Part shown: positions 17,636-26,083 of the stretch, one piece after another | Layout: every line of letters begins with the position of its first letter | Numbering within the stretch: the first letter of the stretch is position 1 | Assembly (NCBI RefSeq): GCF_001021975.1 | Contig: NZ_CP009928.1 | Span: 4,530,001-4,594,000 of the forward strand | Source of the DNA: Chryseobacterium gallinarum | GTDB lineage: Bacteria; Bacteroidota; Bacteroidia; Flavobacteriales; Weeksellaceae | Reading direction: 5' to 3' | DNA: 64,000 nucleotides | The notes under the pieces: model-generated | The model's database searches: none | Told to the model about the DNA's origin: nothing | What the model saw: the letters and a program-made list of their open reading frames with translations, nothing else | Translations under genes and position numbers: made by a program

Positions 17636-18391
17636 ATGAACCTATTAAAAATACTGAAAAAATCTGTCATAGACAGCCAAATTTATGTCTCTCTGATGGG
17701 AACTCTTTTTGCAGTATTTTTCATGAAAGAGCAAAACACATTCCGTTTGCCCACTATAGTCTTTATTTTCATTACGTATTTCAGTGGCTATCTGTACACT
17801 AAATACCAATATACGAGACATTTTTTTAAGATATTGGTTCTGAATGCAGTAGCCGGAATAGTATGTGCTCTTTTAATTATTTATAATCATAATGAGGTCA
17901 GGCTCCTGAAATGGTTTATCATTGTAGTACTGGGGCTATTGTACAATAGTTTTTTTCTGGACGTGTATATCCGTAAGATTCCTTTTTTAAAAGTTTTTTA
18001 TGTGGGATTGATCTGGGCCCTGGTGAATTGCTGGCTGACGCTTCCGGAATTCAGCATTCCTATTTTTCTGATCAGTTTTTTTTATATCACGGCATTGGTG
18101 CTTCCGTTCGACATCCGGGACATGAACAGTGACAGGGTAAAAACTTTTCCCATGCTGGTAGGAGTTCAGAATACAAAATACATTGCATACATCCTTGTTT
18201 TTATAAGTTGCATCATCGGGATTTTTACCCTGAAACCTCTGTATGCGGTTTCTTTTTTCCTTTCCTGTATTGTCACTTTTTTCTTGATTTATTTCTCTGA
18301 AAATAAAAGAGATGACGCTTATTTTTCATTCGGGGTGGAGACCTGCTCGGCACTTCCTTTTTTATTTTTGCTAATAATGGAGTATTTTTGA
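17636..18391 (+). CDS. UbiA-prenyltransferase-like membrane protein
   Basis: A 251-residue protein with about eight hydrophobic segments. The C-terminal half resembles UbiA prenyltransferases: VLPFDIRDMNSDRVKTFPMLVG (about residues 158-180) corresponds to the second aspartate-rich motif, and YNSFFLDVYIRKIPFLKVF to the segment before it. The first aspartate motif (NDxxDxxxD) expected between the second and third TM segments is not visible; that region reads YLYTKYQYTRHF. It may therefore be an inactive or divergent member. It lies 3 nt before recF on the same strand and is probably co-transcribed with it. Confidence 0.65.
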   Translation: MNLLKILKKSVIDSQIYVSLMGTLFAVFFMKEQNTFRLPTIVFIFITYFSGYLYTKYQYTRHFFKILVLNAVAGIVCALLIIYNHNEVRLLKWFIIVVLGLLYNSFFLDVYIRKIPFLKVFYVGLIWALVNCWLTLPEFSIPIFLISFFYITALVLPFDIRDMNSDRVKTFPMLVGVQNTKYIAYILVFISCIIGIFTLKPLYAVSFFLSCIVTFFLIYFSENKRDDAYFSFGVETCSALPFLFLLIMEYF

Positions 18392-18394
18392 CGA

Positions 18395-19474
18395 ATGATT
18401 ATCAAGAAACTTTCCCTGTACAATTTCAAAAACCATTCGGAGAAAAAATTTGAGTTTTCCCCGCAGATCAACTGCTTTGTAGGTAATAATGGTGTGGGAA
18501 AGACCAACATCCTGGACGCACTGCATTATTTGTCCGTGGGAAAAAGCTTTCTGGGAAATACTGACGTTAACAATATTAAAAAAGAAGAAGATTTCTTTAC
18601 TATTGATGCTGAAATTCAAAATGAGGACAGTGATGATATAATCAGAGTTTCCCAGCCTAAAGAAGCTAAAAAGGTCATCAAAAAGAATGATAAAAGCTAT
18701 GACAGGCTTGCAGATCACATCGGATACCTGCCAAGTGTTATGATTTCACCTTATGATTCCAACTTAATTTCGGATTCAGGGGAAAGCAGACGCAGGTTTC
18801 TGGATTCGATGATTTCCCAGACAGATTCTGAATATCTTTTTGACCTGATCCAATACCAGAAAGCCATTCAGCAACGGAATGCCCTATTGAAATATTTTGC
18901 CAAAAACAGAACCTGGGACAGGGATTCCCTGGAGATTTATGATGATCCGATTAGCCGGTTCGGGACTAAGATTTTTAATAAAAGAAAAGAGTTTGTAGAA
19001 CAGCTCAACCCTATTGTTCAGAATTTTTACCAGATCATCTCCGGTGGAAAAGAAACGGTTTCAGTGATTTACGAATCTCACTTACTGGAAAATACTTTTG
19101 AGAATCTTTTAAAAGAAAGCCTTGAAAGGGACCGCATGCTTACCTACACTTCGAAAGGTATTCATAAGGATGACCTTCTTTTTGAAATGGATCATGTTCT
19201 GATCAAAAAAACCGGTTCCCAGGGACAGCAGAAATCTTTCCTTATCTCCTTAAAGCTTGCCCAGATGAGCCTTGTCAAAGAGTTAACTAAAAAGACCCCT
19301 ATTCTCTTACTGGATGATATATTTGATAAGCTTGATGATACCCGTGTTTCTCAATTGATCGAATTGGTGAACAGGGAAAGCTTTGGCCAGATATTCATCA
19401 CGGATACACACCGGGAACGTACGGAAAGTGTTGTAAAAAAAATCAATGAAGAAAGTATCATTTTTGAAGTGTAG
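18395..19474 (+). CDS. recF: DNA replication and repair protein RecF
   Basis: A 359-residue cytoplasmic SMC-like ATPase that binds gapped DNA and helps load RecA. The Walker A motif GNNGVGKTN is at about residues 30-38, the linker motif region KRDDLLF-like is KGIHKDDLLFEMDH (about 250-263), the signature GSQGQQKSFLISLKLAQ at about 271-287, and Walker B LLLDDIFDKLD at about 304-314, with D-loop-type residues after it. Length agrees with RecF. It starts 3 nt after the UbiA-like gene; the DUF721 gene follows after 139 nt. Confidence 0.97.
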   Translation: MIIKKLSLYNFKNHSEKKFEFSPQINCFVGNNGVGKTNILDALHYLSVGKSFLGNTDVNNIKKEEDFFTIDAEIQNEDSDDIIRVSQPKEAKKVIKKNDKSYDRLADHIGYLPSVMISPYDSNLISDSGESRRRFLDSMISQTDSEYLFDLIQYQKAIQQRNALLKYFAKNRTWDRDSLEIYDDPISRFGTKIFNKRKEFVEQLNPIVQNFYQIISGGKETVSVIYESHLLENTFENLLKESLERDRMLTYTSKGIHKDDLLFEMDHVLIKKTGSQGQQKSFLISLKLAQMSLVKELTKKTPILLLDDIFDKLDDTRVSQLIELVNRESFGQIFITDTHRERTESVVKKINEESIIFEV

Positions 19475-19613
19475 TCTATAAAAATTCAGGATTCTCACCA
19501 ATATGGAAAAAAGTACAACTTTAACCTTGGATTCTAAACTTTAAATCTTAAATTTCACAATGTAAGGTTACCTTACAAACCAACTAAGAACCACACACCT
19601 CCTCCTCCCGATT

Positions 19614-19907
19614 ATGAAGAAGAAAAAACGTGAATACCAATCCTCCGAACTTGTAAAATCCTTTGCCAGAATATATGGTTTTGAAGATAAGCTTGTGGCT
19701 TTTGATATCAAAGATTTTCTAGAAGATTACCTCGATGAAAGCCTGTTCAATGAGATCCGGAGTGTCAACATAGAAAAAGGCTGCATCATCATTAAAATAG
19801 ATTCTCCATTGCTGAAACATGATTTTCAGATGCGTAAAAGTTTTTATCTGAAAAAATTTCAGGATAAATTCGGTATGGAAAAATTTGAGGATCTGCAGAT
19901 ACTTTAA
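19614..19907 (+). CDS. DUF721 / DciA-like protein
   Basis: A 97-residue basic protein of the DUF721 family: YQSSELVKSFARIYGFEDKL, then IRSVNIEKGCIIIKIDSPLLKHDFQMRKSFYLKKF, the KH-like beta-alpha core that the family shares with DciA. DciA proteins help load the replicative helicase in bacteria that lack DnaC; the gene's place behind recF is the usual flavobacterial setting. No terminator with a T tract is obvious behind it on this strand. Confidence 0.85.
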   Translation: MKKKKREYQSSELVKSFARIYGFEDKLVAFDIKDFLEDYLDESLFNEIRSVNIEKGCIIIKIDSPLLKHDFQMRKSFYLKKFQDKFGMEKFEDLQIL

Positions 19908-20045
19908 TTTTCGTTATCATGTAAAGGATCAGAAATGTATCTTTGATGCTGTATTTTAAATTTCACGCTGATTTTTCAGATACCGCGGGGTATTCCTCCA
20001 GCAGCAAATTCTGGCATCATGAATGTATAATCGTAATATAGTCTA

Positions 20046-20083
20046 AAATAAAAAGATTGCTCCATTACTTATGAGGCAACCTT
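20046..20083 (-). terminator. Terminator after the PF10136-like membrane protein
   Basis: On the minus strand AGGTTGC pairs with GCAATCT around a 15-nt interior that can partly extend the stem, followed by TTTTTATTTT. It lies 15 nt after the stop at 20098. Confidence 0.7.
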
Positions 20084-20097
20084 TATTTATTCCTATT

Positions 20098-22134
20098 TTA
20101 ATGATCCTGTTCTTCCGATTTATTGGAAATCGTACTGCTCATCAGATCATTAGCCTGTTTATCCAACCCTGAGCGTAATGGGAAGAAAAATTTTAACGGA
20201 TGTTTTACAAAATAACTGAAGATCTCTTTATAGATTTCACTCACCTGCCCAAAATTCATTTTTCTTGACCTGAAAGCCAGGAACATTGACAAGCTGAAAC
20301 TTACCAGGAAGTTGAAAAAACCTATTAAAAATACAGTGAAGAAGGAAATCCAGAAGGTATAGGAATCTACTGAGAAATCTTTACCATAAAGACCTAATGC
20401 AAAGTTTCCTGCAGCAAAGGTGATATGCCTGATATCCAGATCCAGTCCAAAAAACAAGCCTATTGGTGCCGTAGCTCCCAGGAAAACCCCAAACCAGAAA
20501 TTGGAAACAATCCCCGGCCAGTTTTTAGCATAATATTTTGAAAGTCCTTTTGCAAATTTCTTCCCGAAAAAGCTTCTGATCGAAAGGTTTTTGGCAATCC
20601 TCTCCGGAATCTGATAAAACACGGAGTTGTTTCCGATATTTCCTGAAATAATTCCTGAAATAAAAAGATAAAAACCAGCAATACTGGCATGCAGAATAGC
20701 CTTAGATTTAAAAGGATCCAGATCTTTTAATAATTTATCCGATCTGTCAACAGCCAGGTTCTGTGAGAAAAAGACATCCAGACCATAGATGATGGCCAAT
20801 GCCACCGGAAAAGCAAGCAAAACATTTCCTACAAAGGCAATAAACTGACTCCTGAAAAGCTTGGACACAAGGTGTGCAAATTCAGTATTGTTTCTTTTGC
20901 TGTTTCCTTCCTCGGATAATACTTTGGTCATCGTAGCTGCAGTCATAGCCGGTTGCTTCGTTGCCAGCGTAAATCCCATGAGGTAAATCATGATAAATCC
21001 CATCGCATAGTTCATGGAATACAAAAATGCATGTGAAAAGTCACTGCCGGGAATATAGCCATACAGCATTTTCAAAACACAAAGTGCACCCACTATGATT
21101 CCTCCTCCGCTCGCTTTGTAAAACATAGTCATATATTCCCTGCGCGTGGATGTGATATAGTGAGCTCCTGTTTCCGCTGTGTGATTGGTAATAAGGTGGG
21201 AGATCAGCCTCGTACTATCGTTGATGAGGTCAGCAATATTATTTTTATGAGATTTATAGTTCAGGATATTGAAAATCAACTGTTTTGACTTGATCAGCAC
21301 ATCTTCTTCAGAATCAATCACCAGCAGCTGGACAATCTCATAGATCCTCTTTGTCTGCTGTCGGATTTTCAGTAAAGACTGGTTAATCTTTCCCGAAATA
21401 CCATATTTGGCAGAATTTTTAAAAGCAATGTTTACAAATTCAAGGCATTGTTCTGCATAGATCTTAATTTGCTTGTACCTGCTGTCTTTGGAATGCAGTT
21501 GCAGTTCAGGATCATTAACCAGATCTTCTGCCAGTGTTTCCAGCTCATTCTGAAGGGCTAAAAACGGGTTATCAAGGTTTCTGTATTGGGGAGCCATCCT
21601 TACGACTTCCACTTCCATCGCCATTCCGGTTACCCGCCAGGAAAGAATATTCATTGAAAAGATAAGTTCTTTCTTTACATTTGGCCTGATAATAAAATCT
21701 GAAGCTCCCAGAAGGGTTAAAAACTCATTGATCTCATTTTCGGGAAGGTTGTGCAGGTATTTCAGATCCGTTTTAGGTCTCAGACTTACATTATCGATCA
21801 TATACCAAACCGTTTTCTCATTCTCTACCGGAGGTAATACCTTATTCAGAATCCTTTTTTTCAATTCCGGGAAAAAGGCGTTTTCTGAAAGGATATTGGC
21901 TTCTGTGAGAGACAGGTTGAAAGGCCTTCCTTTAAAAATATTATGGATATAATGTTTAAAGTTATCCGCAAAATTGGGATTGCTTCTGAGAAAATTGAGC
22001 ACATCTGTAAAGTCCGCCTTTTTTATACTTTCCAGAAATTCTGCAAAGGGTTCTAAAGAAAGGGTTTCGTTCTTAAAAGAAAAATATTTTTTAAGAACTG
22101 ACTCAAAATTTGTGCTGGAATTAAAGAATTTCAT
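20098..22134 (-). CDS. 'Site-specific recombinase' family membrane protein (PF10136-like)
   Basis: This 678-residue protein matches the family named 'site-specific recombinase' (Neisseria Gcr, PF10136), although its sequence looks like an integral membrane protein and not a DNA recombinase. Residues 1-330 are soluble and helical; the second half has six or seven hydrophobic segments, with the conserved stretches ITSTRREYMTMFYKASGGG, GFTLATKQPAMTAATM and NIGNNSVFYQIPERI. The name is therefore doubtful; the role is unknown. The gene overlaps nothing but its -7 element abuts the mtgA stop. It is followed by a terminator. Confidence 0.75.
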   Translation of the reverse strand: MKFFNSSTNFESVLKKYFSFKNETLSLEPFAEFLESIKKADFTDVLNFLRSNPNFADNFKHYIHNIFKGRPFNLSLTEANILSENAFFPELKKRILNKVLPPVENEKTVWYMIDNVSLRPKTDLKYLHNLPENEINEFLTLLGASDFIIRPNVKKELIFSMNILSWRVTGMAMEVEVVRMAPQYRNLDNPFLALQNELETLAEDLVNDPELQLHSKDSRYKQIKIYAEQCLEFVNIAFKNSAKYGISGKINQSLLKIRQQTKRIYEIVQLLVIDSEEDVLIKSKQLIFNILNYKSHKNNIADLINDSTRLISHLITNHTAETGAHYITSTRREYMTMFYKASGGGIIVGALCVLKMLYGYIPGSDFSHAFLYSMNYAMGFIMIYLMGFTLATKQPAMTAATMTKVLSEEGNSKRNNTEFAHLVSKLFRSQFIAFVGNVLLAFPVALAIIYGLDVFFSQNLAVDRSDKLLKDLDPFKSKAILHASIAGFYLFISGIISGNIGNNSVFYQIPERIAKNLSIRSFFGKKFAKGLSKYYAKNWPGIVSNFWFGVFLGATAPIGLFFGLDLDIRHITFAAGNFALGLYGKDFSVDSYTFWISFFTVFLIGFFNFLVSFSLSMFLAFRSRKMNFGQVSEIYKEIFSYFVKHPLKFFFPLRSGLDKQANDLMSSTISNKSEEQDH

Positions 22135-22139
22135 TAGTA

Positions 22140-22147
22140 CAAAGATA
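22140..22147 (-). promoter_or_regulatory. -7 element immediately before the PF10136-like gene
   Basis: TATCTTTG on the minus strand fits TAnnTTTG and ends 5 nt before the ATG at 22134, so a transcript from it would be leaderless. No -33 element at the usual spacing. Confidence 0.4.
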
Positions 22148-22792
22148 CTATTTCAAACTCACATTCCTCATCTGTCTCATGATCCAATTGTGTTTCTTCC
22201 TCAGATAAGGGGATGGATTTTTAGGATCGTATTTCTTCGGATTGGGCAATACAGCGGCAATCCAGGCTGCATCCGAAGCACTTAAATCTTTAGATGATTT
22301 TCCAAAATAATACCGGGCAGCAGCTTCTACTCCAAATACTCCCTGTCCCATCTCGATAGAGTTCAGATATCTTTCAAGAATAATATCCTTACTCCATACT
22401 TTCTCGATAATGAAAGTATAAATAGCTTCCAATCCTTTTCTGATCCAGCTTCTGCCTTGCCAAAGAAAAACATTTTTGGCCGTCTGTTGGGAAATGGTAC
22501 TTCCTCCTCTTATTTTTTTCCCTTTTTCATTATACTTCATTGCCTTTTCAATAGCTGTATAATCGAAGCCGTTATGGTTAAAAAACTTTTGATCTTCAGA
22601 AGCGATCACTGCTTTTTTCACATTGTTCCCCATATCATCATAAGAGATATAATCTCTGTGAAGTTTCCCATATTCAAAAAGCCCTCCTATCTGGGTAATG
22701 GTAATCGGCGGATTAAAAAACCTGCCCCAGATAATAAATACAACATTCATTACAAGAATGATGAAGATAAGCTGTTTAATTTTTTTCCACAT
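22148..22792 (-). CDS. mtgA: Monofunctional peptidoglycan glycosyltransferase MtgA
   Basis: The start at 22792 (MWKKIKQLIFIILVMNVVFIIWG) gives 214 residues with one N-terminal membrane anchor and a GT51 domain; a longer frame adds 11 hydrophobic residues and is less likely. GT51 motifs are present: AVIASEDQKFFNHNGFD (catalytic Glu), RGGSTISQQTAKNVFL, KVWSKDIILERYLNSIEMGQGVFGVEAAARYYFGKS and DAAWIAAVLPNPKKYDP. It polymerises lipid II into glycan strands at the periplasmic face. No transpeptidase domain, hence monofunctional. A TATTTTTG element sits at 22813-22820. Confidence 0.95.
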   Translation of the reverse strand: MWKKIKQLIFIILVMNVVFIIWGRFFNPPITITQIGGLFEYGKLHRDYISYDDMGNNVKKAVIASEDQKFFNHNGFDYTAIEKAMKYNEKGKKIRGGSTISQQTAKNVFLWQGRSWIRKGLEAIYTFIIEKVWSKDIILERYLNSIEMGQGVFGVEAAARYYFGKSSKDLSASDAAWIAAVLPNPKKYDPKNPSPYLRKKHNWIMRQMRNVSLK

Positions 22793-22834
22793 AACTTCTA
22801 TAAAAAGAAAGGCAAAAATAAGCAATCGCCCGGG

Positions 22835-23881
22835 TTACTGCAACTCTTTCATATAAGTCAGCTGATAACCGGGCAATAGTTCGGGATGAAAAATTTTAAT
22901 ATAATCTTTGAGGATCAAATCGGCTCTTACCACTCCGCTTTCAAAGAAGTCATTGGCTCTTTGTTTTTCTTTCCCTGATAATGTATAGATTTTCCCTTTA
23001 TTGAAGACTTCTAGTTTTCCATATAAGGAATTTACTTTCTGCATTTCTTTTTTAGAGGTATAGTTTCCTGCATTTACCCAGTACTGTACGCCGTTAGTTT
23101 TTGCAAACACTTCTTCAAACCCCATGGTTAATGCTTTTTCATCCTTATTATCTTTCAGTATATATGAAGCATTGGCATCAGCAATATAATGAGCAACAGA
23201 GGTATTTCCACCAGGAAGATACCATACATCACCATACATTTCATTGGCTAAAACCAAAGGTTTTTCTTTAGAAGTAAGGGCCAGTTTTTTTAATTCATTA
23301 TAATTTTCAGCTATTTCCTCATATTTGGCTTCCGCTTCTTTTTCTTTTCCTAACAACTCTCCAAAAAGCTTTATATAGGCTGTTTTCTCTAATGGCTTCT
23401 GTTCCATATACTCATCCAGGAATATAACCTGAATTCCGTTATTTTTCAGTAATTCGTAGGTATTCTCAAAACTGGCAATATGATTGGTGAAAATAGCGTC
23501 AGGTTTCAATGCGATAATTTTCTCGACATCATATTTCTGATCACTTCCTACATTTTGGATTTTCCCTTCTTTAATAAGGTTTTGAATTTTTTCTGAATAA
23601 ATATACTCCGGACTAGAGACTCCGATAATCAGATTTTCGGCTCCAAGCTCTGAAATATACCCTGCCATACTTGCGTTCAGAAGAATGATTTTCTTAAAAG
23701 GAGTCTGATTTTTATTAAAATTATAGGTGAAATTTCCTGATTTCAGCTCCAATGTTCCATCATGCTCCTTAAATTGGGTACGGCTTGAAATATGAGTCCA
23801 GTCTGAGGACGAAATTTTTGATTCTCTTTTACAGGTAATTAGCGAAAAAACCGTAAATAAAAGTAAAATTTTCTTTTTCAT
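22835..23881 (-). CDS. ABC transporter substrate-binding lipoprotein (iron-siderophore/cobalamin type)
   Basis: A 348-residue lipoprotein (MKKKILLLFTVFSLITC, Cys at 17) of the class III periplasmic binding protein fold (Peripla_BP_2). Visible family signatures are ILLNASMAGYISELGAENLIIGVSSPEYIYS, VEKIIALKPDAIFTNH, IQVIFLDEYMEQKPLEKTAYIKLFG and the late GGNTSVAHYIADAN. In Bacteroidota these proteins bind ferric siderophores, heme or B12. No permease or ATPase gene is adjacent, so the partner is encoded elsewhere. The gene is followed by mtgA 42 nt downstream. Confidence 0.88.
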   Translation of the reverse strand: MKKKILLLFTVFSLITCKRESKISSSDWTHISSRTQFKEHDGTLELKSGNFTYNFNKNQTPFKKIILLNASMAGYISELGAENLIIGVSSPEYIYSEKIQNLIKEGKIQNVGSDQKYDVEKIIALKPDAIFTNHIASFENTYELLKNNGIQVIFLDEYMEQKPLEKTAYIKLFGELLGKEKEAEAKYEEIAENYNELKKLALTSKEKPLVLANEMYGDVWYLPGGNTSVAHYIADANASYILKDNKDEKALTMGFEEVFAKTNGVQYWVNAGNYTSKKEMQKVNSLYGKLEVFNKGKIYTLSGKEKQRANDFFESGVVRADLILKDYIKIFHPELLPGYQLTYMKELQ

Positions 23882-23882
23882 C

Positions 23883-23913
23883 TTTCAAAGAACGGAAAAA
23901 AGTGCTATATTTG
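23883..23913 (+). promoter_or_regulatory. Promoter of tRNA-Arg
   Basis: TTTC (23883-23886), exactly 19 nt, then TATATTTG (23906-23913). This is the Bacteroidota TTTG-N19-TAnnTTTG pattern with one mismatch in the -33 box, 27 nt before the tRNA. Confidence 0.75.
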
Positions 23914-23940
23914 CAAACCTTTAAACAATAAGGAAACAAC

Positions 23941-24014
23941 GGCCTCGTGGCGCAACTGAATAGCGCATCTGATTACGGCTCAGAAGGTTACAGGTTTGAA
24001 TCCTGTCGAGGTCA
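23941..24014 (+). tRNA. tRNA-Arg (anticodon ACG)
   Basis: A 74-nt cloverleaf without encoded CCA: acceptor GGCCTCG/CGAGGTC with one G-U pair, D stem GCGC/GCGC (23950-23953, 23963-23966), anticodon stem TCTGA/TCAGA with anticodon ACG at 23975-23977, T stem ACAGG/CCTGT, discriminator A at 24014. It is the insertion locus of the genomic island that follows. Confidence 0.96.
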
Positions 24015-24084
24015 CTTAAGGAGACAACTATTAAATAGTTGTCTCTCTTTTTTTGTGCATAAAAATCTATATATCAAACTTTTA
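24012..24084 (+). repeat. Left attachment repeat (attL) of the island
   Basis: These 73 nt recur at 41351-41424 with one substitution and one extra T in a T tract. The repeat begins with the last three bases of tRNA-Arg (TCA), contains the tRNA terminator, and ends in ATATCAAACTTTTA. The bases to either side differ completely, as expected for the two ends of an integrated element. Confidence 0.9.
24021..24054 (+). terminator. Terminator of tRNA-Arg
   Basis: GAGACAACTAT-TAA-ATAGTTGTCTC, an 11-bp perfect stem, then a T-rich tract. The same hairpin is copied at 41360-41394 in the right repeat. Confidence 0.9.
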
Positions 24085-24204
24085 CAATCTGATATGTTAT
24101 GGTTTGAATTTTTACGTATAAAAACCTGAGTCTGTCTGAAATTGTCAGTCTAAAAGTGCTATAACAGTGATTTCAGCAGCATTGAAGCGTGGTTTGAAAT
24201 CCCA

Positions 24205-24354
24205 TTAAGGTTCTAGTATTTTTTTCTCTTTTGGCTTATCATAATTTTTTGATACTAATATAATTTTAGCTTCCTTCTCATTTACCTAAATTCCATTCTT
24301 AGCTAGAAGAATAATTGCTTGCTCAACTGAAACGTTTTTATCAATGAAATTCAT
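24205..24354 (-). pseudogene. Remnant of a small island-type protein gene, one in-frame stop
   Basis: Reading from the ATG at 24354 gives MNFIDKNVSVEQAIILLAKNGI, then TAG at 24286-24288, then VNEKEAKIILVSKNYDKPKEKK and a normal stop. The sequence resembles the short flavobacterial proteins often misnamed 'PTS cellobiose subunit IIC', which have xxAIxILxKNGIxVxExEAxxIL and a Gln where the stop is; a single C-to-T change would explain it. The rest of 24085-24662 contains no intact gene; on the minus strand upstream of this ATG there is another stop-free piece (ETYCMKDIDYKTGDLSLDL) of unknown origin. Confidence 0.55.
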
Positions 24355-24662
24355 TTTTCTTATTAGATTCTCGGTTAATTTTTTTTAATAATATTTTTGA
24401 AAATGCTTGATTCAAGTCCAAAGAGAGATCTCCTGTTTTATAATCAATATCTTTCATACAATATGTTTCTTGATGGTAGTAGCTTCATTCTATCAAGTCT
24501 GATCGTCCCGCTCCTCTTAATAACAAAACTCTTCCAAATCATTATACTTGAGCCTTTCAACAAAGTAATCTGGACTTTCTAACAAACCCTAAAGGACAGC
24601 ATCGATGTAATTTTGTGTCAATAATAACGATGCAATTGAGCGAAGTTTTAAAAGACAATAAA

Positions 24663-26078
24663 ATGAAAATAATTAACCAACATTATGTCGATGGTCAATT
24701 TCGGCCTTCGACAGGTAGCGAGAAAATGGATATCATTAATCCTTCGGATGAAAGCCTCATCGGCCATGTCTTATTGGGTAATGAGCAGGAAATGGAGGCT
24801 GCAATAGTTGCTGCATCAGCAGCTTTACCTTCTTTTTCACAGACGAGCAGAGAACAGCGCATGGATTACCTACAGCAATTACATGATGCGCTAATGGAGC
24901 GGCTCGACGATCTGCAGGAAGTAACCACTACAGAGTATGGTGCAACGGTACAACGGTCTCGCTGGTCAAACCAGTATGCCGCTGAGACTTTCCTCTACTT
25001 CAAGGAAATCCTTAAGGATTTTTGTTTCGAACGTCGCATAGGCCAATCTGTAGTTTCTATGGTGCCAGTTGGCGTAACTGGGATCATGACGGCCTGGAAT
25101 GCCAATTCAGGTTCCATATGTGTGAAGCTGGCTGCTGCGATAGCAGCCGGCTGTACCGTAGTGATTAAACCCAGTGAAATGAGTGCGATGCAGTCGCAGG
25201 TTTTGGCAGAGTGCTTCGACCGAGCTGGACTTCCAGCTGGCGTAATCAATATGGTGCATGGACGCGGAGACATTTTGGGCACGGTATTGTCTACCCACCC
25301 TGCTGTGGCCAAAATTCTGTTCACAGGTTCTACAGTGGTTGGCAAGATCATTGCGCGTAATGCAGTGGACACCATGAAACGCGTCACGCTGGAACTCAGT
25401 GGAAAATCACCGAATATTATTCTCGATGATGCGGATTTCGATACTGCAATACCGATGGCGATAAATGCGGCCTTTATGAATAGTGGTCAGGCTTGTATTG
25501 CTGGTACACGACTGCTGGTGCCGGAAGCTAACCTGCAAGAGGTTAAAGATATCTTGCTTAAAACGATGGCTACACAAAAAGTTGGTGATCCAAGAGATGG
25601 GCAGACGGTCATTGGGCCAATGGCCAGTCAGAAACAGTTTGACCGGATACAACATTATATCAGGCTGGGTATCAACGAGGGTGCAGAACTTTTAGTTGGC
25701 GGTCTGGGCAAGCCGGAAGGACTAGAGAACGGATTTTACGTCAAACCCACTATATTTACAGGTGTAAGTAATGAAATGACAATTGCGCAGGAAGAAATTT
25801 TCGGGCCTGTATTATCTGTTATTACCTACAAAACTGAAGAAGAAGCTATTGCCATTGCCAACGATACCATATATGGACTGCATGCTTATGTAAGCAGTTC
25901 AGACATGGAGCGGGCACAACGAGTGGCAGCACAGATCAATGCAGGCAGGGTTTCGATCAATACGATCTATCACGATGCATTGGCACCATTCGGCGGATTT
26001 AAACAATCTGGCTTGGGCAGAGAAGGTGGCCTATATGGCCTCGAGGAACAATTAGAACCAAAAGTAATTATAAGCTAA
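24663..26078 (+). CDS. Aldehyde dehydrogenase family protein
   Basis: From the ATG at 24663 (MKIINQHYVDGQFRPSTG) the protein has 471 residues, the usual ALDH length; a GTG-started frame from 24615 adds 16 residues and is less likely. NAD(P)-dependent oxidation of an aldehyde to the acid is predicted. Present are the WNAN motif with the oxyanion Asn (about residue 146), the cofactor-binding KPSE Lys (about 169), FTGSTVVGK, the general-base Glu in LELSGKSPN (about 244), the catalytic Cys in NSGQACIAGTR (about 278), and EEIFGPVLSV. Substrate unknown. The AraC gene follows after 5 nt and the SDR gene after it, so these form an operon. The block is richer in G+C than its surroundings. Confidence 0.93.
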   Translation: MKIINQHYVDGQFRPSTGSEKMDIINPSDESLIGHVLLGNEQEMEAAIVAASAALPSFSQTSREQRMDYLQQLHDALMERLDDLQEVTTTEYGATVQRSRWSNQYAAETFLYFKEILKDFCFERRIGQSVVSMVPVGVTGIMTAWNANSGSICVKLAAAIAAGCTVVIKPSEMSAMQSQVLAECFDRAGLPAGVINMVHGRGDILGTVLSTHPAVAKILFTGSTVVGKIIARNAVDTMKRVTLELSGKSPNIILDDADFDTAIPMAINAAFMNSGQACIAGTRLLVPEANLQEVKDILLKTMATQKVGDPRDGQTVIGPMASQKQFDRIQHYIRLGINEGAELLVGGLGKPEGLENGFYVKPTIFTGVSNEMTIAQEEIFGPVLSVITYKTEEEAIAIANDTIYGLHAYVSSSDMERAQRVAAQINAGRVSINTIYHDALAPFGGFKQSGLGREGGLYGLEEQLEPKVIIS

Positions 26079-26083
26079 TCGTT

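Noticed and set aside
24397..24582. 61-codon plus-strand frame in the left end of the island
   Set aside because: It is opposite the minus-strand remnant pieces and has no protein-like features beyond a hydrophobic run.
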